A stretch of DNA of 64,000 bases from the NCBI GenBank assembly GCA_019400425.1, contig JAFREE010000032.1, forward strand, positions 1 through 64,000. Reading direction: 5' to 3'. The DNA is from Hymenochaete sp. R1 (lineage: Eukaryota; Basidiomycota; Agaricomycetes; Hymenochaetales; Hymenochaetaceae). Made by a program: the position numbers and the translations under genes. Each line of letters starts with the position of its first letter. The stretch's first letter is position 1. This document shows positions 9,712-20,280 of the stretch, piece after piece. The notes under the pieces were generated by a model that did no database searches, was not told the DNA's origin, and worked only from the letters and a program-made list of their open reading frames with translations.

Positions 9712-12417
9712 CTACAAAATCGGGTTGAGCTCTTCTCTGCTTTTGCTGGATATAAGTTGCTGTATCGGTATGTCACCCCTCCTTTCCTGCTCACCGCCCC
9801 CCATCCTCGCCGAGTGACTTCCAAACTGCATCGCCCTTTTCTTCCGACTCGCAGCTAGTTCTAACCCCACCTCCTTGGCTACCAACCGCAACAGCATCTT
9901 GTCACCGACCCCCAGGGGTAGTCTAGGATCCACTTTTTCGTTGACGGCCAAGCTTGCGAGGAAATTGACGACAGATAGGGATAGGAAGGGATGTCGCGCT
10001 TCTTTCCCGTGAGAGGAGATGATGCGGTCGTCTCGCCCGAGGTTCCGTGATGGTATTCGGTCAATCTCAAGTTGAAGCTACATAGGTCAAGAACGCCTTA
10101 GAGAACACCCTGGCGATCAAAATAGGCTACGTTACTTCATTAATGACAGCTTGCCAGCCACCTGAAGAGTACGCCGTTCGATGCCTCCCATATCCACCAA
10201 GGAGCTCATCAGAGCCCAAACCATTTAACTGGACGTGACAATTGAGTGAGCGAGTTGCGATGCTTTTCACTGATTTACGCACCAAGATCCGCGCAGTACT
10301 TGTATACGGGGTGGGGTTCTCATCCGGACTTCTTCGAATATACCCTTTGGCTCTTGAAGCAAAATACAGCGCTAGGGCTAAGCTCTGGCATTAGCATAGG
10401 TATGTTACCACTTTTTTTCTATCTCAAACCACTCTTACCAAGTCCATAACAGTTCGACAAGGATACATCAAGTTCTCAACTTCTTGTCGGTGATATTGTG
10501 TTTCCTGAGAGTTTCGTCTAACCGAAGGTAAGGTTGAAGATTAATCTTGACTCACCTCGAAAGGCACGTCTACCTCAACCTACGATGAATCAGAGCCATA
10601 TAGAGTAACGCTTAAATGATACAAGCTCACAAAGTTCCAACACCGCTGTGGCGACAAGCTTCTCAACTCTTCCAACTCTTCCAGCCCCGTAACCCGATCC
10701 GGAACCAAGTACGGTTCAAATTTCCCCTCCAAATCAATATTGCCCAAGCCTTTCTTTCTCTTCTTCCCACTTTTATTCCCTTTGACGTTCTCGCCGCTTC
10801 CCTCTCTTAGTTGAATTTTGCGCGGATTTTCAAAGGCAACGTTGAGGAGATCTATAGGCTCATCCATTGGTAGATGTCTTCAGGAGGCTTCGGCTTGAGT
10901 GTGCACCCAATAGTATTTGGCTGGAATATACTTACTTATCTGCCAGATAGGCTAACACGGTAGAGTCGATACCACCCGAAAACAAAATGGCCACCCTTGC
11001 TTCGCCTTTCGCTCTTTAACACATTTAACATAATAAGACCGCACAAGACTCAATAGAGGGAAAAGGAAGTAACTCACACGTGGTAAGGAATATCCTGAAC
11101 TTGCTGCTTGACACTCCGGCTTAAATGACATAGAAGGCCGTCCGCAACTTGCCTCAATGCAGGCGGAACAGATGCTAGCGAATCTGCAAGTGGGGCTACT
11201 TCTGAGCTGGGCACCTTGTTATTGACTCCTTGCGCTGATGACTGGGCATTGATGAGAGTAACGCGTGTGTATGCGCCGAAGGACACTCACGAATTCTCCT
11301 AGGATTCTAGACACAGGCTAGGAAGAGTGACGGTAAGCAAATGACCCGTCTACGGACTTTGATACCAAGTTCCAATCTGTGAAACTTCGAGAAACTTACC
11401 TCCACAGATGACGGACGTGCCAGATCGATGCACCACAAGCTACATGTGTCCACTTCGTCGAAAGAGAAGAGCGAATTGGTTCCTGAGGATACCGATGTCA
11501 AGATAAGAGTTTCTCCGTGCATTTCAGGGTTTCCCAGGGGTCGACTGATGAGCAGGGACCTTCGACCGAGAGGATCACGGCCAAAGTAAATGCGATTGAC
11601 TGCTCTCTGCGGATTTATCAACGTCTTTTCTTTTCTAAAAAATCAAAATAAGGGATGATTACATGGTAGTACACCATTGCGTACCTACATATAATGTCCT
11701 TCTCAGTTCATAGTCTGCTCGTGAATGACTGGCAGGTACTCACGGTCCCTCGATCCCTCCCAATGTCTCCATGATTGTTTTTTCCGACTCTCCCGCGTCC
11801 TGAATGCCATCTAGCTTCCCTTCGAGGACATCAAAAAGCTTCGCGCCGTCGTTCTCGCTTGGATTGAGCTGCGAAATGCGAGCAAGGGCACACACGCATG
11901 CATATAGTCAGCTTCGTTACAATGCCAAGAGCCGTAAAGTAGCTGACTTCAAGCCCATCAAACACCTATCCCACCATCCAATGTAATGTCAGTCAGCATG
12001 CAGTTCCAGTCAAATATGGTGATGCATACAGACTTCGCCGTTCCAACAAAACACGTCCCCCTCATTTGAGTCATTCGAGTTGTCCGAGTCATTCGACACA
12101 CGATGCCGATGCGGTTGGACAATGGGTCCGTTTCCTCTCAGACGGAGCTCGCTACCAAAGAATTGTACATCTAGGGGCTGAGCTATGCTGCCAGAAGATA
12201 CATCGGGAGAGGTAACCTGTATGCGTACGGTATCTTGCGCGTCGGGACCTAGGGCGGGACAAGAACGTACCAAGCTCAGAATAAGCTGGGCATTTTTGTT
12301 AGTTTCGGAATTGGACATACCGCGATCAGAGTTCACGGTCTCGAGTTCAGCGAGCAGTTTTTCGAGTTGTGGTGTGGTTTGGGCCTGCGGTATGATGGAG
12401 AAGAGGATGCCGCACAT
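9712..12417 (-). CDS. Asparagine synthetase domain protein (ASNSD1-like)
   Basis: Multi-exon gene. The start at 12417 gives MCGILFSI, which places Cys2 as the class II glutamine amidotransferase nucleophile. An in-frame upstream ATG would bury it. The N-terminal domain continues through [14 protein letters not shown] and [16 protein letters not shown]. The synthetase (PP-loop) domain shows [35 protein letters not shown] and [16 protein letters not shown], and ends with [18 protein letters not shown]. This layout is that of ASNSD1-type proteins, which resemble but are not classical Asn1. The substrate is not established for the family, so asparagine formation should not be assumed. The cytosol is likely, as no targeting signal is seen. 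Confidence 0.85.
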
Positions 12418-12786
12418 GATGGTCAAGAGTCTACTTTCCCTTTGAGTCCTACTAGTAGATGAGTCTGAGTCTGAGTCTGAGAAGTTACGACGCGTCGTTA
12501 TTTTTAGATGATGCGCAGATCTTTGCATACACACTGTAACACTTTTGCCTCTTCACACAACCTATTCGAGCTCCTGCATGATCCAAGAAAAATGATACAG
12601 CGTCTCTTCATTTCATTCGTACTCTTTTTTACACCGTACATACATACATGCTTGACATTTCTGTACGTATAACTACGACTACGAATGACCAGGTGGGACG
12701 TTTCGCTCTTCTATATGCAAGCTACACAACAAGGAGGAGAATAATCGGAAAGAGCTCCATAGAAACAAAGAGGTTGGTTCCACACT
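12418..12786. other. Intergenic, ASNSD1-like promoter and GND1 3' end
   Basis: No exon seen. It contains a GAGTCT-type short repeat (about 12460-12480, reading TCTGAG repeatedly) just before the ASNSD1-like start. Confidence 0.55.
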
Positions 12787-14832
12787 TTAAGCATTGTAGG
12801 TAGATGAGGAGACGTTCCCACCACGACCGGTCCAGTTGATGTCTACGCAAATAACCAATTAACCACAGGATCCATGCGATGCGAAAAGAGCGAGATGGAA
12901 GGAGGTACTCACGAATATCTTCACCCGCCTTCAACTTGGCGTTCTCCTTTCCGGGGAGTACCTTGAACGTATGTGCGCCGAAGTAGTCGCGCTGCGCCTG
13001 GAGCAGGTTCGCGGGGACAATCTCGGAGCGGTAGCCATCGAAGAACGCGAGGGCGGTGCTGAAGGCCGGGGTGGGGATACCCCAGAGGACGGCCTGCGCG
13101 ATCACGCGTCGCCAGCCAGGCTGGGCGGTGTGGACAGCTAAGGTGGGTAAATGTGGGTTAGTGACGAGGGAAAGGGATATAGCATGGGGGAAATTACCCT
13201 TGTTGAAGAAGCCGTCGAAAAGGAGGGACTCAAGTTTCTGATCTTTCTCGTATGCTTTGGTGATGTCGCTAAGGAAGACGGACTACATGAAGTTGTTAAG
13301 ACGAGAGAATCCGGAAAGAAATTTAGATGCTGACCTTGATGATACATCCACCTCTCCACATACGCGCAATACCGGCATAGTTCAATTCCCATCCTTCCTA
13401 CAAAAAAGGAGACAATCCCTCAAGATATATTAGGGATTACGGTGGCAATAATACTTACCACTTTAGCGGTCTCACGCATGAGCATGAAGCCCTGAGTGTA
13501 TGAGATGATCTTAGAGGCATACAACGCCTGTTCGAGATCGTCAATGAACTGCTGCTTGTCGCCGCGGAACGTCTCCTTCGCAGGACCAGCGATTAACTTG
13601 CTCGCACGGCCACGCTCCGCCTTGATCGCAGACAAACACCGAGCGAAGACAGCCTCGCCGATAAGCGTGACTAAAATATGTCCCCTTTAGTGAATTACTA
13701 TAAAATCGTATTTGCATTGAATGCGAACCAGCCATTCCAGCGTCGAGCGCAGCAATCGCCGTCCATTTCCCCGTTCCCTTTTGCCCAGCCTGGTCGAGGA
13801 TCTTGTTGACCATCGGTTCGCCATCGTCATCTTTGAAGCGGAGGATGTTGGTGGTGATGTCAATGAGGAAGGAGTCAAGAACACCCTTGTTCCATTTATC
13901 GAAGATATCTGCGATCTCGTCCTCATGCAATCCCAAACCACGTTTAAGGATGTCGTACGCCTCGGCGATGAGCTGCATGTCACCGTATTCAATACCTATG
14001 AACAACAATGTTCAATCCACGATTAGCAATCTGGACAGAGCGCATATACTCACCATTGTGGACCATCTTGACATAGTGTCCCGAGCCTTGCGGGCCAACC
14101 CAATCGCAACAGGGAGTATTCTGAACCTGGGCAGCGGCCGCCTGGAATATAGGAGCAATGTGTTTCCAAGCGTCGGGGTGACCGCCAGGCATGAGTGAGG
14201 GGCCGTAGCGGGCACCCTCCTCGCCACCAGAAACACCAGAACCGACGAAGAGAATCCTCTTGTTGGGCTCGAGGTTCTCGAGTCTCTTGACACGGCGAGT
14301 GGTGTCCGGATAATGGGAGTTACCGCCATCTATGATGATATCATCATTTTCGAGATACGGGATGAGTTGATCGATGAAGTCGTCGACGGCGGGACCAGCT
14401 TTGACAAGGAGGACGATCTTGCGGGGCTTCTTGAGCTTGGCAGCGAGCTCTTGAATGGAGTGAGCGCCGACAATTTTTGTTCCTGATGAGATGGGACGGA
14501 AAGAAACGAAAAATGATGAGTGGGATCGCCAAGTAGTTGCTACGGATAGGAGACGCATATACCCTTTGCCTCGTTTGCAAGGAAATGGTCGACCTTTGAA
14601 ACGGTACGATTGTAGGCTACAACAGTGAAGCCTTTGTCGTTCATGTTCAAGATCAGGTTTTGACCCTTCATTCATAGATAAACAGAGACGATAAGGTTAC
14701 AAAAATACCAATAAAGGGAGAGAAATGGACTGACCATGACGGCCAAACCGATGAGACCGATGTCACCGCTGTAAGAAAGGTGAGCAAGCGCATATATGCA
14801 GGTGAAATAGACACGTACACTGCTTCTGCCAT
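12787..14832 (-). CDS. GND1: 6-phosphogluconate dehydrogenase, decarboxylating
   Basis: Oxidative pentose phosphate enzyme that converts 6-phosphogluconate to ribulose 5-phosphate with NADPH production. The first coding exon is only 14 nt (MAEA plus two bases) and joins to [19 protein letters not shown], the NADP-binding site. Further signatures: [59 protein letters not shown] with its catalytic region, [34 protein letters not shown] and a C-terminus with [15 protein letters not shown] and SSSTYNA. All expected blocks are present. It should supply NADPH to, among others, the nearby NADPH oxidase, though no co-regulation is shown. Confidence 0.95.
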
Positions 14833-15460
14833 GACAAATGTGTGTAGAGAAGGATATGCAATGGACGGTGGACTGTGGGTGGTAGATGGAGGACGAGAGG
14901 AAAGAGAGGGCAGGGAGGAGGGCGATTTGAGGATTGATAATGTGCGTCGCTGTTGCAGTTGGACGCTTATGCTGGGTGGTTGTTACGTCGGCCCGTTCTC
15001 GGACTTGCTCGGTCTCTTCTCTCCTTCTCACACTCACACACTCAACGACCTCTGCAGCAACTTTTCACTCACAGATGAACGACCATGCAATGTTTATGGG
15101 AAACACTTGCTCGAAGGAGACTTGTATTTTATCTTCTAGACATTCCATTCGACGGGACTGCCAGATGACATAACTTGGTATTATATATATTCAATATATA
15201 TATTTGTTGTGGGTGGGTAACGTCATGTACAATGTATGCACGCGCCAGGTCAGGTCGAAAACTGAAACCGACAAGAGCCTTCGGTGGCCTCTCCCTCTCC
15301 ACTCCTCTCTAGGCGCTCCGCTCTCCCTTCGTCCTCCACCCTCTCGACGCCTTTCCGTTTCTTCTCGCTCGCTCGTCGGTCACAACGACGCCTTCAACAT
15401 CGCCCCCGACCTCCTCTTATGTCGTGAACGCCCACCTTCTCGCCATCTTACCATTCACCC
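14833..15460. other. Divergent promoter region, GND1 and membrane glycoprotein
   Basis: Bidirectional upstream region. It contains an AT-rich alternating stretch near 15180-15205 (TATATATA, then ATATATATA) and long C/T-rich tracts from about 15290, typical of fungal 5' leaders. No coding exon seen. Confidence 0.55.
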
Positions 15461-17711
15461 ATGTACTTCTATTCTCGCTCCTCCTTCAAGTGTCTGGCAC
15501 TCTTGGCTTTCTCGTTTTCTGTTCATGCATTCGACTTTACTTTCGATGCTCCTACCTCCTGTGATAATCTCGCAGTAACTTGGTCAGGTACGTCTGCTAA
15601 TTGGAGCACTCACACACTCAAATCTCAACTCAAAATCCTTACTTTTTTTCACTCAGGCGGCAGTGGTCCTTTCCAGCTTCTCATCACTCCTGTATGCGTC
15701 TTCTGCTTCAATATGTCTCACCGGCCTCCCTCTAACAGTCCCTTCCAGCTTTTCTACGTCCCTATCAATTACTCTATTCCTGACTCTTCCGTCGATTCAT
15801 CTACTGGAAATGGATCCTTCTCCATACAGCTTAATCTCACAACAGGACAGGAATTTCTCCTTTCCATGTCCGATTCCACCGGTTTCAATGCTGGAGGTAC
15901 CTCCCAGGTACTCACAGTTGGTTCCTCAATTAGCGGCACTCAGTGCAACACAACGACACCCGACCCCGATTTCTACTTTGAGCTCAACACGGCATTGCAG
16001 CAATGCAGGTGGGTGCCCCCTTCTCACGTTCTGGCTACAAGTCTCTCATGCTCATTCACACTTCAGAACATTCACGATAAGCGGCTATGAGAATGCGACA
16101 CAGCCTGTCAGGATCCTGGTATGGTTATCTAATATTTATGCAACTCAGAAGTTAGTTTTTAATGATCGACACGCAGGGCCTCATTCCACTTGGGCAAGCT
16201 TTCGAACTGGATCCTCCAGATGGGCCAACTAGCTTCGACTGGGTGACGAACGTCCCTAATGGAACGTCTATCACGTTCATCATGACCGATGCGGAGGGCC
16301 GAAGAGGCGGCAGCTCTGACTTGAAAGTGCGTTATGCAACGTGTCTGCCATAGAGACACCCGTTAATCTTGCCTATCCGATTCTTCGTTCTATTTTCAGG
16401 CTGTGGGCCAGAGCGATGACTCCTCGTGTATCGATTCATCATCGCCACGCTCCACGCGTAAGTGTGCAGCAAACTCCATAATTGAATTGGTTAAGCTCAT
16501 TTGTTTCGTTTTCGGGACACGTAGTTCAAGCTGGCTCCACACAGACGGGTCAACCTGCCGCCTCAACTCAAACTATACAAGTCCCGGGGTCGGGCGCTAA
16601 AACGGGTGCCATTGTCGGTGGCGTCTTGGGCGGACTAGCCTTCATCTCACTCTTCATCCTTCTCGCCGTCTTTGTCCTATACCGTCGGTGGAAAAAGAAT
16701 CGGAGTTTGGAGGAGGATCACGACCATTATTCGGGGGCTCCGCCTGCGGTATTCATCGGTTCGGCGGCGACGACCAACTCGCGGATATCGAGAGTAAGGA
16801 GCTCGTTCATCCCTGCTTCTCGGTCGCGGTCCTCGAGGATACGGAGAGCGAATCCTTCCTTTGATCTGTTACCGGGGAATGCGCGGAACTCGCAAACGAG
16901 GCCGGGGCCGACACCGACATCCGGAAATGGTGAGCAAGGAACCGAAAGCTACCTCGTTCCAAGACCTTATATCCTTGCAAACTCCGTTACGGCTGTAGAC
17001 GGACATTCGGTCGAACTACCCTCAGGAATGTATCCCTACGAACCTCAAGCACCTCCGTCATCCTACCCATCTCATGGTCGCTCCCACTCCCACTCTCATT
17101 CTAACTCCCATTCAAATTCAAATTCTCATTCCCGCTCGCATTCCTTCTCAGATAACGCCCATTCACCAATATCGCAGGGGTACGGATACACTCAAGGTTA
17201 TGAATACGCATACAATTCACCCTTAAGCGGCGCCACCCCTACTTCCTTCTCCGCGCTCTCTCCGACCGTAACCCCAGGCCTCACACCGACACCGACACCA
17301 CCGTACCCAAGCCCCAATTTCAACAAACCAGACAGGAAATCTCGACACGGCCACGGACACAAACGATCCTCGTCGCGTAAGGAGAGTCTGGGTCTGGTGA
17401 GTCCTGCACGGAGTCAGAGGTTTATTGTCCATCGAGACGCGGATGAAGTGAGTTCGGGAGAGGAGGAAGCGCAGGAGTTGGTGGAGCTGCCACCTCAATA
17501 TACGGATCGGAGGGAGGGAAGTGAGGGGAGGGACCGGAGTCGCAGTCGTAGTCGCAGTCGAAGGAGGAGTCAGCGGCGGACGGAGGGTGATGGGCCAATG
17601 AGCGAAGAGGGGGAGGCGAAACGGGATCGAGAACCGGATGAGAGAGAGGTTAGAGAGGAAGAGGAAGAGGAGCCCGGAGTGGTAGAACCGACGATTGGGA
17701 GGGCGATTTGA
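15461..17711 (+). CDS. Single-pass membrane glycoprotein, Ser-rich
   Basis: Not assigned to a named family. It begins with a signal peptide (MYFYSRSSFKCLALLAFSFSVHA) and a beta-rich ectodomain with NxS/T sites (NYS, NGS, NLT, NAT, NGT) and paired Cys. This is followed by a Ser/Thr stalk, a transmembrane helix (GAIVGGVLGGLAFISLFILLAV) and a basic stop (YRRWKKNR). The long cytosolic tail is low complexity: an alternating Ser-His/Ser-Asn run near 17080-17150, an SRSR block near 17540 and an acidic EEEEE end. Introns: 15587-15657, one ending at CTTCCAG about 15749, about 16012-16066, 16119-16181, 16328-16400 and 16459-16525. The layout is that of cell-wall sensors or Axl2/Skg6-like proteins, but homology is not shown. 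Confidence 0.75.
17080..17160 (+). repeat. Ser-His/Ser-Asn coding repeat
   Basis: Repeating TCCCACTC/TCTCATTC/AACTCC units in frame encode alternating SHSHSHSNSHSNSNSHSRSHS. This is low-complexity sequence within the cytosolic tail of the glycoprotein and may vary in length between strains. Confidence 0.8.
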
Positions 17712-19059
17712 CGTTTCGTCGGCGACTTCACATCTCAACAGACTTTTTCTTCTCAGGTGCACTCGCTTTTTTATTTCGTCTTCGCCTGCGTTTGCGATTG
17801 TGGGTATTTTGCTCCCCTCCTCCCCCCGCCGGGTGGTTTTTCGGTCTTCCCTCTTCTCATTATCCCTTCCTTATAGCATAGCATACACGAGGGTCTTATT
17901 TTCTGTGTACCTTCTCTTTCTTTCTTTTTTAAAAAAGAAAAGAAAAAATTACGATGGGTACGTTACCACGAGAACGACATAACCCACCTAGTCAACCCGT
18001 GATGAAAGAATGTATTCTCTTCTCGCATCCTAGTTTCAGTAGTGCACTAGTAGTTATGTAGTAGCACTAGCACTTGTACTGGGTGCTTGCGGGGCGTTTT
18101 GTTCCTTTCGCCGATGATGTTTATGATCATGATCTTGACGTTCGTATAACTATACATGTGCAATATTTGAATGTATTGATACGTTTCACGACTCATCTCC
18201 CACAGTTCAAGTATACTCATTCGTACTTTCTCCGAAGCTCACCCTATGCGTTGCCCACTAGTGTCAAGAAGCACCACTCAGAAGCTATATTCTTCCAAGT
18301 TCGTATATGTATTCTGTTTTCAGGCCGTTTGGGCCAGTCTTTTGCAGCGAAACCAAAAAAACACACGCCGATAATCGAGATACAAATACAAGAGGGTTAG
18401 AGAGTCGACAGTATCACGAGAAGAGTTTGGTTCGATTTCGGACGTCAATGATCAACAGCGAGGAGCAAGAGAGAAGGGGAAAAGCGAGGTCGGAAACGGA
18501 TGGGACATGGAAAAAGGAAAACCACAAGACAAGAAAAGGGCCTGAGAAAGAGCCGGGGTGAAAGGTAGAGGAATGAAGGAGGTAAGAGGGAGTTGATGCT
18601 GATGGTGACGGTGGATGAGAGATGATGGAAATGTCGTGATACTCGTATTGGGAGTTTTATCGGGTAATGGAATTATAGGTGAGGGGTCATGAAGGATAAA
18701 AGAAGCGTGAAGCGCTGCATATATGCAATACAGAAACACGCAAAAGGGGAAATGGGTGAGATAAGGGAGAGACCGGGGACGGTCGTCGTCTAAAGCGATA
18801 GGGATAAGCGCCGGCTATTAAGCAAGTGTCTTGCGACACGATGTTAAAGGGGCGAAGGGAAGTTTGACCATGGGTGAAGGGAGAGAGATGAAAGGGATTT
18901 GTGAAGAACAAAGGATATCGATCCGAGAATCCCGCACAAAGACGTACGATGCACAAACCAACATACATGCAGATGGTGGATCACGCCTACGCCCTTTTCT
19001 TATCAAGAGAGAAGGGGAAAACGCGACCGTGAACCAGACGATATCAATTCAGGATTCCT
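17712..19059. other. Long intergenic region between convergent genes
   Basis: About 1.35 kb between two converging genes. No exon chain is supported. From about 18420 to 18960 the + strand is strongly purine-rich (GAGAA/AGGG runs), so the opposite strand shows open but Pro/Ser/Leu-rich frames that look compositional rather than coding. It probably holds two 3' UTRs. Confidence 0.6.
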
Positions 19060-19997
19060 TCAATCGAGCGCAGCTTTTCCGAAAGCTTCTACCATGGAGT
19101 CTTCGTCACGTCGTCGGCGGTGTCTCCTACGCCGGTCCTCTTTGATGACGCGCTCTATCCGTCGACGCATCTTGGAATGCATCTTGGGATCTGCAAGCGC
19201 CTGGCGGCATTTGTAGCACGCAAGTTCAATACTAGTGAGCAACTTTAAAGTTTCGGCGTTGTTCATTGTCTGTTCAGAAGATGACGGAAACGTGAGTAGA
19301 AAAATTGGATGATGGGCATAAGAACCGCGGAACGTACGTTCAACGACCAGGATACAACACCAGCTCCTTCAACACAGTTGATGACAACGAAGTTTCCGCG
19401 TTTCTCCGCTTGCAAGTCGGAATGCTGTAATTGAATGTATCTAAGCTATGATTCCAGTGAATAAACCTGGGAACAACTAAACCTCAGAGAACATGACCAT
19501 AAGCTTTCCCGACGCAGCAGACCGAACCACTAGGAAAACCCCAAAATTAAAACACAACCATTCGTCAGCGTCAACGCCTCCTTTCAGCCGCAACACCGAG
19601 CTAGTCGAACGCCGACACCCCGAATACTGCAACTTACCGACACGAGAGCTATGCCCTATGAATTCCTGCGTCACGAACGCCCTCCCGAGATACGACCACG
19701 AATCCTTTCCCGAGCGGCGAATGTGCACCTTGACGCATAGCTCGCGAATAGGGTCTTTTTGTGGCGGAGCTACCAACACGATATCAGCAACCCGTCGTTC
19801 AACTTAGACGCAAGATGATGGGAGTACTGACATTGAAAGTCTGGAATATCGGGCGCAGGCTCAAAGAGCTCCTCTGGTAGCGCTTGTGTTTGAGTGTGAG
19901 TGGATTGGGTGTGCGCAGAAGGGCCTGCGTCGTGATGAGAAGGCATCGAGGACTCCGCCGAGATGATGCTCGGATCAACCTCCATGTTGCCGTACAT
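19060..19997 (-). CDS. Conserved basidiomycete protein of unknown function
   Basis: Five exons starting at 19997 (MYGNMEVDPS); a second Met lies at 19985. The N-terminus is disordered and Ser/His/Gln-rich. A conserved core follows (RELCVKVHIRRSGKDSW, YLGRAFVTQEFIGHSSRV, VVRSAASGKLMVMF, HSDLQAEKRGNFVVI, CVEGAGVVSWSL). The C-terminal helix is LLTSIELACYKCRQALAD, ending in a very basic stretch (RRRIERVIKEDRRRRHRRRR). The GNFVVI..GVVSWSLN pattern resembles a small beta-barrel with a helical tail. I recognise similar sequences only as hypothetical agaricomycete proteins. The basic tail suggests nuclear location or nucleic-acid binding, which is inference. Confidence 0.75.
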
Positions 19998-20280
19998 CGT
20001 TGTAGCTCGATATGCAGAGTAGTCTGGGAGGTGGTTTGGCAGACAGCAGAGCACGATATGATGTCGTGGTTTGGAGCAAAGCGAGAGGTCAAAGTATAAA
20101 GAGAAGCGCGTTGATGAGGTCGAAAGAGAGAGCCACGCCTTGGCCCACGGTCACGCGCTTCGCGATCCTCATTTCTAGCGACAAAATTCTTTGAAGCGGA
20201 ATGCGAAAGAGCAAAGTTTATTGCAAAACAAGCTAACAAAGTACATGACATGGAATACAGATACAAAGCAAACAAATACG

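Noticed and set aside
11077..11082. CACGTG inside the ASNSD1-like gene (and a similar one near 20446)
   Set aside because: Both coincide with splice donors (GTGAG) and are not promoter elements.
17223..17762. Open frame of 179 codons on the minus strand
   Set aside because: It lies antisense to the repetitive Ser/Arg-rich tail of the membrane glycoprotein, and its Arg/Pro/Leu-rich content mirrors that codon bias.
18452..18968. Minus-strand Pro/Ser/Phe-rich open frames
   Set aside because: They reflect the purine-rich + strand rather than a protein. No chain of exons could be built.
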